From Ochrobactrum sp. RH2CCR150 (lineage in GTDB: Bacteria; Pseudomonadota; Alphaproteobacteria; Rhizobiales; Rhizobiaceae): DNA of 64,000 nt. Below, piece by piece: positions 28,433 through 39,321 of the stretch. Under the pieces are notes generated by a model. The model was given only the letters and a program-made list of their open reading frames with translations, had not been told where the DNA came from and did no database searches. The position numbers and the translations under genes were made by a program. The stretch lies in assembly GCA_014138095.1 (NCBI GenBank), contig JACGXE010000001.1, positions 124,001 to 188,000 of the forward strand, read 5' to 3'. Positions within the stretch are counted from its first letter, which is position 1. Every line of letters begins with the position of its first letter.

Positions 28433-29089
28433 ATGCCTATTGAGAATCCTGCATTTTCCCGGCTTTTGCCGGCTGTACTGGCCATGTGCGTTGCGGTCGC
28501 CGCGTCGAATATTCTGGTCCAGTATCCCTTTCAGCATTTCGGTCTTGGCGAAGTGCTGACCTATGGCGCCTTCACCTACCCAGTCGCATTTCTGGTCAAT
28601 GACCTGACGAATCGTCGCTTCGGTCCAGCCGCCGCGCGCAAGGTCGTCTATGCCGGTTTTGTGCTCGGTGTTGTGATGTCGATCTGGCTGGCAACGCCGC
28701 GTATCGCCATCGCTTCAGGCTCGGCCTTTCTGCTGGCACAGCTGATGGACATCACCGTCTTCGACCGCCTGCGTCGCAAGACCTGGTGGAAGGCGCCCTT
28801 TGCCGCCGCCATGTTCGGCTCGGTACTGGACACAATCCTGTTCTTCTCGATCGCTTTTGCGGCGCAATTCGCATGGATCGATGTGCTGACCGGAATGCCT
28901 GATTCGTCACTGACGGAACCGGCCTCGTTCCTCGGCCTCGGGGTGCCGCTCTGGGGATCGCTCGCCTTTGGCGATTTCTTCGTGAAGGTCATCATGGGAA
29001 CGCTGATGCTGATTCCCTATGGCGCGATCCTCGCCATTTTCGCCCCGTCGCTTTATTCATCAGGTCGAGCGACTGTAGAGAAGGCATAA
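28433..29089 (+). CDS. yhhQ: queuosine-precursor transporter, VUT family (YhhQ)
   Basis: YhhQ-type proteins import queuosine precursors such as preQ0 or preQ1 for tRNA modification. The 218-residue protein has about six transmembrane helices, with the family features ASNILVQYPF, LTYGAFTYPVAFLVNDLTNRRFG and FLLAQLMDITVFDRLRRKTWW. The ATG at 28433 is chosen because AGGATAAAAAA precedes it; the frame stays open through the upstream terminator to 28370, which is unlikely to be coding. It ends in a bidirectional terminator shared with cobT. Confidence 0.88.
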   Translation: MPIENPAFSRLLPAVLAMCVAVAASNILVQYPFQHFGLGEVLTYGAFTYPVAFLVNDLTNRRFGPAAARKVVYAGFVLGVVMSIWLATPRIAIASGSAFLLAQLMDITVFDRLRRKTWWKAPFAAAMFGSVLDTILFFSIAFAAQFAWIDVLTGMPDSSLTEPASFLGLGVPLWGSLAFGDFFVKVIMGTLMLIPYGAILAIFAPSLYSSGRATVEKA

Positions 29090-29113
29090 AAAAGGGGCTC
29101 ACGAGCCCCTTTT
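29090..29113. terminator. bidirectional terminator between yhhQ and cobT
   Basis: AAAAGGGGCTC, an AC loop and GAGCCCCTTTT form a stem with A and T tracts on both sides. It lies between the convergent yhhQ and cobT stops. Confidence 0.88.
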
Positions 29114-29116
29114 ATT

Positions 29117-31033
29117 TTAGCGTCTTCCACCAGCCCGGCGTTTGCCGTTACCGGCTGCCGCCGCGCCCTGCTCTTCGAACAGTGACGCAAGCTGCTCGGT
29201 CATGGCGCCTGCCAGCTCTTCCGCATCGACGATCGTCACGGCGCGACGGTAATAGCGCGTCACATCGTGGCCGATACCGATAGCGATCAACTCGACCGGC
29301 GAACGCGTTTCAATCTCTTCGATCACTGCGCGCAGATGGCGTTCCAGATAGTTGCCCGGATTGACCGACAGCGTCGAATCGTCGACCGGCGCACCATCCG
29401 AGATCATCATCAGGATCTTGCGCTGCTCGGGGCGGCCCAACAGGCGCTGATGGGCCCAGATGAGCGCCTCACCGTCGATATTCTCCTTGAGGAGCCCCTC
29501 GCGCATCATCAGGCCCAGATTGCGCCGTGCACGACGCCATGGCGCGTCAGCGCTCTTATAGACGATGTGGCGCAGATCATTGAGACGGCCCGGATTGGCT
29601 GGCTTGCCACGTGACAGCCACGCTTCGCGCGACTGACCGCCTTTCCAGGCCTTGGTCGTGAAACCGAGAATCTCCACCTTGACGCCGCAACGTTCCAGCG
29701 TACGGGCCAGAATATCGGCACAGGTGGCCGCAACCGTGATCGGGCGACCACGCATGGAACCAGAATTATCCAGAACCAGCGTCACGACCGTATCGCGGAA
29801 ATCCGTGTCGCGCTCCATCTTGTAGGACAGAGGCTGCGTCGGATCGATCACGATACGCACGAGGCGCGCCGAATCGAGATACCCCTCTTCCAGATCGAAA
29901 TCCCAGGAGCGGCTCTGCTGCGCCATCAGGCGGCGCTGGAGACGGTTGGCCAGACGGCCCACCACGCCCTGCAAATTGGCAAGCTGCTTGTCGAGGAAGC
30001 CGCGCAGGCGATCCAGTTCGGCCTCGTCGCACAGGTCTGTCGCCTCGACCTCCTCGTCGAATTCGCGTGTGAAAACCTTGTAGTCGATCTGCTCGGCAAA
30101 ATTGCCGAAAGGCTGATTGGGACGGCGCGTATCGCCCGGCGTTTCCGCGTCGATATCCTCACTGTCATCCATATCGTCGGCGGATGCATCGGCGGCATCC
30201 ATCTCGCCCTGCTCGCCTTCTTCACTCGAACTGTCTGATTCTTCGCTTTCCGCGGAATCGGAGCCTTCCTGGCTCTCGTCGCCGCCTTCCTCGTTTTCGT
30301 CGGAATCCGGCGTCTGTTCTTCGTTCTGTTCCTGATCGTCGCTCGGCTCTTCCTGCGACAGCTCTTCAGCCATATCCATGGATGCGAGCATATCGCGCAC
30401 AGTGCGCGCAAAAGCCTGCTGGTCGTCGAGATTTTCACCGAGACGCGCCAGATCACCGCCAGCCTTCTGCTCGATCCAGTCGCGCCACAGCTCCAGCACC
30501 TGACCGGCTTCGGCTGGTGCCGCCCGTCCGGTCAGCTTTTCGCGCAGGAGCAGCGACACCGCTTCTTCAAGCGGTGCATCTTCCTTGTCCGTGACAGCGG
30601 AGAAATTCGCCTTGGCATATTTGTCTGCCAGCATGGTCGACAGATTGTCGGCAACGCCTGCCATGGCGCGCGCGCCGATAGCCTCGACACGGGCCTGCTC
30701 GACGGCGTCATAAATGGCGCGCGCCTGCTTGCCTTCCGGTGCAAGCTGCGCATGAATGCGGGGATTATGGCGCGCCTGACGCAACGCCATCGAGTCGCCG
30801 AGGCCACGCGTAACCGCAATATCATGTGCGGTCGGGCGCTTCGGCAGGTCGGGCAGTCGGGCGCGATTGGCCGTCAGAGCGGGGCGATCGTTGCTGAACG
30901 CCACTTCCAGCTCGTTTTCGCCGGAAATGGCGCGCATGCAAGCCGTTACCGCGCGCTTGAACGGCTCGGAGTCCACTGGCCCCGGCTTGCGCTCGCGCGA
31001 ATTGTCGCCCATTCCTGACATCTGGCCTGACAT
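29117..31033 (-). CDS. cobT: cobaltochelatase subunit CobT
   Basis: CobT joins CobN and CobS in the ATP-dependent aerobic cobaltochelatase that inserts cobalt into hydrogenobyrinic acid diamide in cobalamin synthesis. The 638-residue protein has an N-terminal domain (about 1-210), a very acidic Glu/Asp/Ser linker (about 215-300) and a C-terminal von Willebrand A-type domain with the metal-site motif [15 protein letters not shown]. This is the normal CobT architecture. AGGATAGGCAT precedes the ATG. cobS lies 117 bp upstream on the same strand; CobN is not in this window. Confidence 0.95.
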   Translation of the reverse strand: MSGQMSGMGDNSRERKPGPVDSEPFKRAVTACMRAISGENELEVAFSNDRPALTANRARLPDLPKRPTAHDIAVTRGLGDSMALRQARHNPRIHAQLAPEGKQARAIYDAVEQARVEAIGARAMAGVADNLSTMLADKYAKANFSAVTDKEDAPLEEAVSLLLREKLTGRAAPAEAGQVLELWRDWIEQKAGGDLARLGENLDDQQAFARTVRDMLASMDMAEELSQEEPSDDQEQNEEQTPDSDENEEGGDESQEGSDSAESEESDSSSEEGEQGEMDAADASADDMDDSEDIDAETPGDTRRPNQPFGNFAEQIDYKVFTREFDEEVEATDLCDEAELDRLRGFLDKQLANLQGVVGRLANRLQRRLMAQQSRSWDFDLEEGYLDSARLVRIVIDPTQPLSYKMERDTDFRDTVVTLVLDNSGSMRGRPITVAATCADILARTLERCGVKVEILGFTTKAWKGGQSREAWLSRGKPANPGRLNDLRHIVYKSADAPWRRARRNLGLMMREGLLKENIDGEALIWAHQRLLGRPEQRKILMMISDGAPVDDSTLSVNPGNYLERHLRAVIEEIETRSPVELIAIGIGHDVTRYYRRAVTIVDAEELAGAMTEQLASLFEEQGAAAAGNGKRRAGGRR

Positions 31034-31150
31034 ATGCCTATCCTGCTTCCCATCAAATCAAGGCCCTGCCGCCATAGCGGCGACAGGTATCGTCAATTTT
31101 CCTCATGCATGTCTTTGCCCGAAAGCGATTCCGCCTTCAGGAGAACAGCA

Positions 31151-32185
<1,035 letters not shown>

Positions 32186-32408
32186 TCATCCGGGGCATGA
32201 TGTCCGGCAAGCCGGTGGTATGCCCCTTCCGTCGTTCGTTGCGGGCATCCATGCTTGAATCCGCGCTTGGCAGCACGGCAGGAGAATGTCCGTCAGAGCA
32301 TTTTGCAGCCAAATGACAACATCTGGCGTCGCATAAATGCGGCTTGAGCCACAGCTCGACTTAATCAATCAAAACCGGCCAGTTCAAGACTGGCCAATTC
32401 CTCATGCT

Positions 32409-33038
32409 CTAGCAAAAACCTGCCTGCTTGAGCAATTGGTAAGCCTGAATGACATCGCGGAATCTCTCTTCAGAACCGCGGTCACCACCATTCGCATCGG
32501 GATGGTGCTGTTTTACCAGCTCTTTATAGCGCGCCTTAATCTTATCGCTAGTCGAATTTGGTTCAAGTCCGAGTGTAGCGAGCGCTTTGATTTCCAGCGT
32601 GCGCGGCTTGCGCTTGGCTGTTGCCCCCGGTTCCTGCCCCTTGGCTTCCTTCACGAAATTGAACGGATCGCGAATACGGTTGTGATAAGAGGCCGATCCG
32701 GAACGCATCTTTGCCACGTCCGGCGAGGTGCGCGCCTTCGCCGTCGAATTCGCCGTCGTGGACCAGGTTGGACGATGGCCGGTGACGGCGTCCTTCTGGA
32801 ACTTGGCGATATCTCCATCGGCGAGGCCGGAGAAATAGTTGAAATTCTTATTATATTCCCGCACGTGATCGATGCAGAAGTGAAAATATTCCCCTTCGCG
32901 CATGCGTCCGACCGGCGCGCGATGCGTGCCGGGCTTGTCACAACCGTCCCATTGACAGCAGGGGCCACTGGACTTGGCCTGTTGCGTCTTCTTCGGGCGA
33001 ATGCGGATACTGTCGAAAAGTTTGGAGTTCGTGGTCAT
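32409..33038 (-). CDS. J-domain protein with N-terminal Cys/His region
   Basis: This 209-residue protein ends in a J domain (ALATLGLEPNSTSDKIKARY, then the HPD tripeptide in QHHPDANGG), which stimulates the ATPase of Hsp70. The N-terminal half is distinctive: CCQWDGCDKPGTHRAP followed by YFHFCIDHVREYN gives three Cys, a His, then Cys and His, suggesting a zinc-binding fold. The middle is polar and low-complexity. The start at 33038 (MTTNSKLF) is chosen over 33074 by conservation of the following RIRPKK segment as I recall it. It lies upstream of cobS on the same strand and diverges from bolA. The client is unknown. Confidence 0.85.
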   Translation of the reverse strand: MTTNSKLFDSIRIRPKKTQQAKSSGPCCQWDGCDKPGTHRAPVGRMREGEYFHFCIDHVREYNKNFNYFSGLADGDIAKFQKDAVTGHRPTWSTTANSTAKARTSPDVAKMRSGSASYHNRIRDPFNFVKEAKGQEPGATAKRKPRTLEIKALATLGLEPNSTSDKIKARYKELVKQHHPDANGGDRGSEERFRDVIQAYQLLKQAGFC

Positions 33039-33226
33039 CGAATCAATTATGCGGATTAAGGGGTTGCTAAACAAGAATTGACATTTCGTCCGGTTGGGCT
33101 TTTAGCCATTTCAACAGGGCGAAATTTTGAAGCGGATTAGTTTCCTGTGCGGATTTGCCCCACCTTGGGCCGTCGGGGCTTGAGTCTATATGAAGCACAG
33201 CGTGTATATGGGGAGAACCAGCCCAA

Positions 33227-33541
33227 ATGTCCATTCACAATAGCAAACAAGACGTGATGCAAGCAAAGCTTACAACAGCTTTCGCGCCAGAACGGCTTGA
33301 AATCATTAATGAAAGCCATCTTCACGCTGGCCATCATCATCACGACAGCGATCATCATGCAGCTTTCGACGGCTCGGGCGAGACGCATTTTCGTGTTCGT
33401 ATCGTCTCCGATGCCTTTACGGGCCTGAGTCGCGTTCAGCGCCATCGCGCCATCAACGAAGTCCTCAAGGACGAACTGAATAACGGCGTTCATGCATTGG
33501 CGCTGGAACCGTCCGCGCCCGGTGAACCGACGCGCCGCTGA
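33227..33541 (+). CDS. bolA: BolA-family protein
   Basis: BolA proteins bind monothiol glutaredoxins and iron-sulfur clusters and affect cell shape and stress responses. The 104-residue protein has the family core: IINESHLHAGHHHHD, ETHFRVRIVSDAFTGLSRVQRHRAINEVL and GVHALALEP. The loop HLHAGHHHHDSDHH is unusually rich in histidine and could add metal ligands. It diverges from the J-domain gene and converges with the CorC-like gene, with about ten bases between stops. Confidence 0.9.
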   Translation: MSIHNSKQDVMQAKLTTAFAPERLEIINESHLHAGHHHHDSDHHAAFDGSGETHFRVRIVSDAFTGLSRVQRHRAINEVLKDELNNGVHALALEPSAPGEPTRR

Positions 33542-33551
33542 TCCAGCCCAT

Positions 33552-34865
33552 TTAAGTACGCGGCGGCAGAATACCAACAGCGACGATTGGTTTTCCATCA
33601 GCATCGAGCGTTACGATACGCAGACGCGTCAGGCGGTTTTTTTCCTTTTTCAACACGGAGAACCGCTTGCCGTGAAAGGTGAAGGCCTGCTTCACTTCCG
33701 GAATCGACTGGGTTTCATGAATGACCAGTCCGGCAATCGTCGTCGCTTCCTCATCAGGCAGCGACCAGTCGAGCGCCCGGTTGAGATCGCGAATCGGCAG
33801 TGATCCGTCGACAATGAACGAACCGTCCGGTTGCAGGCGGACACCCTGCATGTCGATATCGTGTTCATCGGCAATATCGCCGACGATTTCTTCCAGAATA
33901 TCTTCCAGCGTCACCAGACCCTGCACATCGCCATATTCATCCACGACGATGGCGATATGCGCCTTGCGGCGCAAAAAGGCGTTCAGCTGGTCCTGCAAGG
34001 TGGTCGTGTCCGGCACGAACCACGGCTTGCTCGCCACTTTCATGATGTCGATGCGGCTGAAGTCATTATCGACATCATAAAGTGCCCGCACCAGATCCTT
34101 GGTGTGAATAATGCCGACGATATTGTCGATATCGTTACGCCAGACCGGCATGCGCGTGTGCGGGCTCGCCAGAATATCGCCGACGATCTGCTCGGCGGGC
34201 GCATCGGCGTTGATGGTTCCCATCGCCGTGCGGTGCACCATGACGTCGCTGACTTCCAGCTCCTTGAGATCGAGAAGACCGCCCAGCTGGTCGCGGTCTT
34301 CCTTGATCACCGAACCGTCGCGATGCAGCACTTCCACCGCGCCCCGCAATTCGTCATGCGCCGAAAGCATCGAGCGGCCGGCCGCGAGATTGATACCGAA
34401 CAGCCGCAGGATCGTGCGCACGATCCAGTTGATCGCCGTCGAAATCGGACCGATCACCGAGACCACCACGGAAACGGCGCGCGCCACCGCCAGCGAAAAG
34501 CGGTCCGGCGCGGAAATGGCCCAGGATTTTGGCAGCACCTCCGCGAAAATGACCAGAATGACCGTCATGGCGATGGTGGCATAGGCCACACCGGCATCGC
34601 CGAAGAAGGTCAGGAAAATACTGGTGGCGATCGAGGATGCGAGAATATTGGCGAGATTATTGCCGATCAACAGCGCGCCGATCAGCCGGTCGCGCCTGCC
34701 GATCAATTGCTGTACCACTTCGGCGCGCTCGTCGCCCTGATTTTCCAGCGAGTGCATGCGCGCACGGGATGCGGCGGTCAGCGCCGTTTCCGAACCGGAG
34801 AAAAAGGCCGACAGAATGACACAAAGCAGGATGATCCCGCACATGATCCAGAGTTCGAAAACCAT
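33552..34865 (-). CDS. HlyC/CorC-family membrane protein with CBS pair
   Basis: This 437-residue protein belongs to the CNNM/CorB/CorC/TlyC group, linked to magnesium and cobalt transport or resistance. It has a DUF21/CNNM membrane part of about four helices (SAFFSGSETALTAASRARMHSLE, LLIGNNLANILASSIATS, VILVIFAEVLPKSWAI). A CBS pair follows (residues about 205-330, with VMVHRTAMGTI and AIVVDEYGDVQGLVTLEDILEEIVGDI). The C-terminal CorC_HlyC domain closes the protein. AAGGAG lies nine bases before the ATG. It is on the same strand and 48 bp after aroB. Confidence 0.9.
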   Translation of the reverse strand: MVFELWIMCGIILLCVILSAFFSGSETALTAASRARMHSLENQGDERAEVVQQLIGRRDRLIGALLIGNNLANILASSIATSIFLTFFGDAGVAYATIAMTVILVIFAEVLPKSWAISAPDRFSLAVARAVSVVVSVIGPISTAINWIVRTILRLFGINLAAGRSMLSAHDELRGAVEVLHRDGSVIKEDRDQLGGLLDLKELEVSDVMVHRTAMGTINADAPAEQIVGDILASPHTRMPVWRNDIDNIVGIIHTKDLVRALYDVDNDFSRIDIMKVASKPWFVPDTTTLQDQLNAFLRRKAHIAIVVDEYGDVQGLVTLEDILEEIVGDIADEHDIDMQGVRLQPDGSFIVDGSLPIRDLNRALDWSLPDEEATTIAGLVIHETQSIPEVKQAFTFHGKRFSVLKKEKNRLTRLRIVTLDADGKPIVAVGILPPRT

Positions 34866-34913
34866 TCCATCGATCTCCTTTTCCGTCCGCGCCGACCGGT
34901 TGCGCTATGAGAA

Positions 34914-36050
34914 TTATGCGGTAGCCAGACGTTCCTTCAGAAATTCCAGCACGGCAGCAGGCGGCACATCCTTGGCGATGAAGGACTGGCCGATACCATG
35001 CGTGAGGATGAAGGTGAGCGCACCGCGCGCCACTTTCTTGTCCTGCGCGATATAGTCCATCAGCTTTTCAGCAGGCGGCAGGCCACCCGGAACATCGGAC
35101 AGCGCGGTCGGGAGGCCAACAGCCTTCAGATGCGCCTCGACCCGCTCCACCGCTTCCACACCGGCCAGATTCATCTTCACCGAGAAACGATGCGCCAGTG
35201 CCATGCCAATGGCCACGCCCTCGCCATGCACCAGACGGCTGGAATCATAACCCGTGGCTGTTTCCAGCGCGTGGCCGAATGTATGGCCGAGATTGAGAAG
35301 CGCCCTGTCACCCGTTTCTCGCTCGTCGCGCGCCACCACGGCAGCCTTGGAACGGCAGGATTCGGCAATCGCTTCGGTTCGCGCCGCACCACCGGCAAAA
35401 ACGTCCTGCCAGTTTTTCTCCAGCCAAGCGAAGAAATCCGGGCGGTCGATAAGTCCATATTTGGCGACTTCGGCATAACCGGCCCGGAATTCACGCGGGC
35501 TCAGCGTATCCAGCACGTCCGTGTCGGCAAGCACCAGTTGCGGCTGGTAGAAGACGCCGACAAGGTTCTTGCCATAAGCGGTGTTGATGCCTGTCTTGCC
35601 GCCAACCGACGAATCCACCTGCGCCAGAAGCGAGGTTGGCATCTGCACGAAGTTCATGCCGCGACGCACAATCCCCGCCACGAAGCCGGACAGGTCGCCC
35701 ACCACACCGCCGCCAAAAGCCACCAGCGCATCGCCGCGCTCCAGCCTTGCGGCCAGAATGGCGTTGGTGACGGTTTCAAGTGTCGCGAAGGATTTGGACT
35801 TTTCGCCGGGTGCGACAACAACCGGCGTCGCTTCTATGCCCGCCTGATTGAAACTCGCCACCAGCCGTTCGAGATGCGCCTTGGCGACATTCTCATCGGT
35901 CACGATGGCAACGCGCGCGCCCTTCAGCCGCTTGGCAACTTCCGCCCCCGCACGGTCAACGAGGCCCTTGCCGATGAGGATATCGTAAGAGCGCTCTCCC
36001 AGCGAAACCGGTACGGTGACACTGTCATGTGCGGACGAAGGCGCGTTCAT
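34914..36050 (-). CDS. aroB: 3-dehydroquinate synthase
   Basis: AroB turns DAHP into 3-dehydroquinate, the second step of the shikimate pathway, using NAD+ and zinc. The 378-residue protein has the NAD-binding [13 protein letters not shown] and [36 protein letters not shown], the metal-ligand regions [14 protein letters not shown] and [12 protein letters not shown], and the second histidine site [10 protein letters not shown]. The ATG at 36050 ([10 protein letters not shown]) is chosen over an in-frame ATG at 36104. It follows aroK with 63 bp, so the two are probably co-transcribed. Confidence 0.95.
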   Translation of the reverse strand: MNAPSSAHDSVTVPVSLGERSYDILIGKGLVDRAGAEVAKRLKGARVAIVTDENVAKAHLERLVASFNQAGIEATPVVVAPGEKSKSFATLETVTNAILAARLERGDALVAFGGGVVGDLSGFVAGIVRRGMNFVQMPTSLLAQVDSSVGGKTGINTAYGKNLVGVFYQPQLVLADTDVLDTLSPREFRAGYAEVAKYGLIDRPDFFAWLEKNWQDVFAGGAARTEAIAESCRSKAAVVARDERETGDRALLNLGHTFGHALETATGYDSSRLVHGEGVAIGMALAHRFSVKMNLAGVEAVERVEAHLKAVGLPTALSDVPGGLPPAEKLMDYIAQDKKVARGALTFILTHGIGQSFIAKDVPPAAVLEFLKERLATA

Positions 36051-36113
36051 GCTTATTCTCCAGTCGATTTGCCGGTGGTCCGATGTCTGCGAGGCAGCCC
36101 TCACTTAAGACTA

Positions 36114-36728
36114 TCAGTCCGCGAACTGCCGTTTTTCCAGATGCTGCGCGAGAACCTCGATCAGCTCATCGGCGATGATTTCTTTCTTCTCTTCGCGCGT
36201 CATCATTTGCAGATCGGCAAGCGCATAAACGGGATAGCGCTCGTTCATCAGTTTCTGCATCACGGCGCGTGGATCGCTGTTGCGAAGAAGCGGCCGGTTC
36301 TGGCGGCGTGAAACCCTGTCCATCAACACATCGATATCGGCATTGAGCCAGATGGAGATGCCGGCAGCGGAGACAGCGGCGCGCGTTTCGGCATTCATGT
36401 AGGCGCCGCCGCCGGTAGCAAGCACCATAGGGCCGTCATCGAGAAGACGCAGGATAACCCGGCGTTCGAGGTCGCGGAATTCAACCTCGCCATAGGCTTC
36501 GAACAGTTCGGGAATCGTCATGCGCGAGACGGCTTCGATCTCCGTGTCGGCATCACGAAAAGGAAGACCGAGCATCGAAGCCATTTTGCGGCCAATGGTA
36601 GACTTGCCAGCGCCCATCAGGCCGACCAGCACCAGAACCTTCGTACCGAGCAGACCACGGATAGCGTCGGCCCGCCCATGGAGCCCCGCCTTCTCATGCG
36701 TATTGGCTTGTTTTTCTATGCTGCTCAT
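36114..36728 (-). CDS. aroK: shikimate kinase
   Basis: Shikimate kinase phosphorylates the 3-hydroxyl of shikimate with ATP. The 204-residue protein has the P-loop GLMGAGKST at residues 36-44, the shikimate-binding DADTEIE and [17 protein letters not shown], and the lid arginine region RRQNRPLL. The ATG at 36728 ([13 protein letters not shown]) gives the length and start expected for Rhizobiales AroK; the frame stays open upstream to 36788. aroK-aroB-corC lie in that order on the same strand. Confidence 0.95.
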   Translation of the reverse strand: MSSIEKQANTHEKAGLHGRADAIRGLLGTKVLVLVGLMGAGKSTIGRKMASMLGLPFRDADTEIEAVSRMTIPELFEAYGEVEFRDLERRVILRLLDDGPMVLATGGGAYMNAETRAAVSAAGISIWLNADIDVLMDRVSRRQNRPLLRNSDPRAVMQKLMNERYPVYALADLQMMTREEKKEIIADELIEVLAQHLEKRQFAD

Positions 36729-36874
36729 CAACCTCATCCATTTGGGATGGTTCCACATGAAAAACCGGGCGACGTCAATTGCTTTCATGGAATCTGAAAG
36801 CAGGAATGGAGGCTTTTTGCAGCGATGCCATCGACATTCTTGCTTTCACCGCAATGGCGCATCATAAACGACAC

Positions 36875-37102
36875 ATGCCTACGCTGACGCGCCTCATCGC
36901 TTTCGTCGTCGTGATCGCAGCCATTGCCTATGCTGCGATGTATGCGCTTGCGAATTTTGTCCAGCCGCAGACACAGGAAATGAGGGTGGAAATTCCAGCT
37001 TCCAAATTGAAGCCTGTGCCAATCGCACCAGCGCCTTCGGCTGACGGAACGGCCTCGACCGATGTGCCAGCAGCTGAAACCACCACGCCCTCACAGGAAT
37101 AA
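36875..37102 (+). CDS. small single-pass membrane protein upstream of xerD
   Basis: This roughly 75-residue protein is not assigned a function. It has one N-terminal transmembrane helix ([23 protein letters not shown]) and a Pro/Ala/Thr-rich tail. The start is uncertain: ATG at 36875 or 36854, neither with a strong Shine-Dalgarno sequence. A similar small gene stands before xerD in related genomes as I recall. xerD begins two bases after its stop, so the two are surely co-transcribed. It diverges from aroK. Confidence 0.65.
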   Translation: MPTLTRLIAFVVVIAAIAYAAMYALANFVQPQTQEMRVEIPASKLKPVPIAPAPSADGTASTDVPAAETTTPSQE

Positions 37103-37104
37103 CG

Positions 37105-38028
37105 ATGCGCGCATCGCTGGCGATTGAAAATTTCCTTGAAATGATGAGCGCTGAACGGGGCGCGGCAGGCAATACGCTTGAATCCTATGCCCGCGACCTT
37201 ACCATGACCGCGGAAGCGCTGGGCGAGCGCGGCATCAATCTCGCAGAAGCGCAGGCTGATCATATCCGCTCTGTTCTGGACGGCATGGCGACGGAAGGCT
37301 TTGCTGCGACATCGCAAGCGCGCCGCCTGTCCGCGTTGCGTCAGTTCTTTCGGTTTCTCTATTCGGAAGGCTATCGTCAGGACGACCCCACCGGGGTCAT
37401 CGATGCGCCGAAGAAGCAAAAGCCGCTGCCAAAAATCATGAGCGTCGATCAGGTCACGCGCCTTCTCGACCGTGCCGCACTGGAAGCAAGCGAAGCCACC
37501 GAGCAAGGCGAGCGTATCAAGGCGCTGCGGCTACATGCGCTGATCGAAACACTCTACGCGACCGGCTTGCGTGTTTCAGAGCTGGTGGGCCTGCCGGTAC
37601 GCGTTGCGCGCACCGATCACCGTTTTTTGTTGGTGCGCGGCAAAGGTTCGAAGGACCGCATGGTGCCGCTCTCGCCCAAGGCGCGCGATGCGTTGCAGGC
37701 GTTCTTGACCTTGCGCGATTCCCTGCCCGCCAGTGACGAGAACCCATGGCTGTTTCCGGCCTTTTCGGAAAGCGGACATCTGGCGCGACAGGTTTTTGCC
37801 CGCGAATTGAAGGGATTGGCAGCCCGCGCCAATCTTTCCGCCGCAGCCATTTCGCCCCATGTTTTGCGCCATGCCTTTGCCAGCCATCTTTTGCAAAATG
37901 GCGCAGATTTGCGCACAGTGCAGCAATTGCTCGGCCACGCAGATATCTCGACCACGCAGATTTATACGCATGTGCTTGAGGAAAGGCTGCATAAACTGGT
38001 CAGCGAACATCATCCGCTTGCCGATTGA
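37105..38028 (+). CDS. xerD: tyrosine recombinase XerD
   Basis: XerD is the partner of XerC at dif. The 307-residue protein has the core-binding domain (about 1-105) and the catalytic domain with Arg156 in ATGLRVSEL, Lys in GKGSKDR, His252 and Arg255 in [14 protein letters not shown], His278 in [10 protein letters not shown] and Tyr287 in [10 protein letters not shown]. The HVLEERL continuation after the tyrosine is typical of XerD. AGGAATAACG precedes the ATG. The small membrane protein gene ends two bases upstream. Confidence 0.95.
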   Translation: MRASLAIENFLEMMSAERGAAGNTLESYARDLTMTAEALGERGINLAEAQADHIRSVLDGMATEGFAATSQARRLSALRQFFRFLYSEGYRQDDPTGVIDAPKKQKPLPKIMSVDQVTRLLDRAALEASEATEQGERIKALRLHALIETLYATGLRVSELVGLPVRVARTDHRFLLVRGKGSKDRMVPLSPKARDALQAFLTLRDSLPASDENPWLFPAFSESGHLARQVFARELKGLAARANLSAAAISPHVLRHAFASHLLQNGADLRTVQQLLGHADISTTQIYTHVLEERLHKLVSEHHPLAD

Positions 38029-38161
38029 GCCTGCTCCGGTTATGAGAAAAGCAAAATTTGCAAGTTGAGCCCGCAGTGAATATGTAAGGCGCCGTAAAAC
38101 AGCCTTCTTCAGGCACGCAATTGCGGCGATCTCGTTGGAAACGCACGAACAGTCAGGCCCG

Positions 38162-39115
38162 ATGTACAACTATCTCGATTTTGAAAAACCCGTCGCCGAT
38201 CTCGAAGGCCAGATTCTTGAGCTGAAGAAGCTTGCGCAGGAACAAGGCAGCGTTGAGATGAGCGACGAGATTCGCCGTCTCGAGAAGCGTTCGGCTGATG
38301 CGCTGAAAGATATCTATCGCAAGCTGACCCCGTGGCAGAAGGCGCAGATCGCCCGTCACCCGGATCGTCCGCATTGCCTCGAATATATCGACCGGCTGTT
38401 TACCGAATTCACGCCTTTGGCCGGTGATCGCCAGTTCGCCAATGACGAGGCTCTGCAGGCAGGCTTTGCGCGTTTCAACGGACAGCCGGTTGCCATTCTC
38501 GGTCAGGAAAAGGGCTCGGACACCAAGACGCGCCTGAAGCACAATTTCGGCTCGGCCCGTCCGGAAGGCTACCGCAAGGCCGTCCGCATCATGGAAATGG
38601 CCGACCGTTTCCAGCTGCCGCTGATCACGCTGGTTGACACGGCAGGCGCCTATCCGGGCGTCAGCGCCGAAGAACGCGGCCAGGCGGAAGCCATTGCGCG
38701 CTCCACCGCCGAATGCCTGCGTCTGCGCGTGCCGGTGGTCTCGATCATCATCGGCGAAGGTGGTTCGGGCGGCGCAATCGCGATTGCCGTCGCCAATCGC
38801 GTCTATATGCTCGAACATTCGATCTATTCGGTCATCTCGCCGGAAGGCGCTGCCTCGATTCTGTGGCACGATTCCACCCGTGCGAAGGATGCCGCCTCCA
38901 ACATGCGCATCACCGCGCAGGATCTGTTCGATCTCAAGGTCATCGACGGCATCATTCCTGAGCCGCTCGGCGGCGCGCATCGCGGCAAGGAAGCCGTCAT
39001 TGATGCGGCGGGCGACATGATCACGGCATCGTTACGCTCGATGAAAGATATCGACGGCGAGACGCTGAAGCAGGAACGCCGTCAGAAATTCCTCCAGATC
39101 GGTCGGAATCTTTAA
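38162..39115 (+). CDS. accA: acetyl-CoA carboxylase carboxyltransferase subunit alpha
   Basis: AccA with AccD transfers the carboxyl group from biotin to acetyl-CoA, the committed step of fatty acid synthesis. The 317-residue protein has the start MYNYLDFEKPVADLEGQI, the helix-rich N-terminus, GQEKGSDTKTRLKHNFGSARPEGYRKA, LITLVDTAGAYPGVSAEERGQAEAIA and IIGEGGSGGAIAIA. The ATG at 38162 replaces an in-frame TTG at 38135. A weak terminator follows. Confidence 0.96.
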   Translation: MYNYLDFEKPVADLEGQILELKKLAQEQGSVEMSDEIRRLEKRSADALKDIYRKLTPWQKAQIARHPDRPHCLEYIDRLFTEFTPLAGDRQFANDEALQAGFARFNGQPVAILGQEKGSDTKTRLKHNFGSARPEGYRKAVRIMEMADRFQLPLITLVDTAGAYPGVSAEERGQAEAIARSTAECLRLRVPVVSIIIGEGGSGGAIAIAVANRVYMLEHSIYSVISPEGAASILWHDSTRAKDAASNMRITAQDLFDLKVIDGIIPEPLGGAHRGKEAVIDAAGDMITASLRSMKDIDGETLKQERRQKFLQIGRNL

Positions 39116-39143
39116 TAAAGACCTCGCCTGTTTGCCATTTTTC

Positions 39144-39173
39144 ATCCGGGATGTTCTTCACGTCCCGGATTTG
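39144..39173 (+). terminator. terminator-like hairpin after accA
   Basis: ATCCGGGA and TCCCGGAT form a perfect 8-bp stem around an 11-base loop, followed by TTTGC. It begins 29 bp after the accA stop. Confidence 0.6.
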
Positions 39174-39321
39174 CATCTTCACGTCATTTCCGCCATATTG
39201 CCGTCGCGTTAATTTTTAGATATCCAAGCAAGGATTTGTAAACGATACCGTAAGGTTTGGTTGTCAAAATCATCCGAGCAGGAAATCGTCTCTTGCACCG
39301 TTCTAACAAAATCGATGCTAT

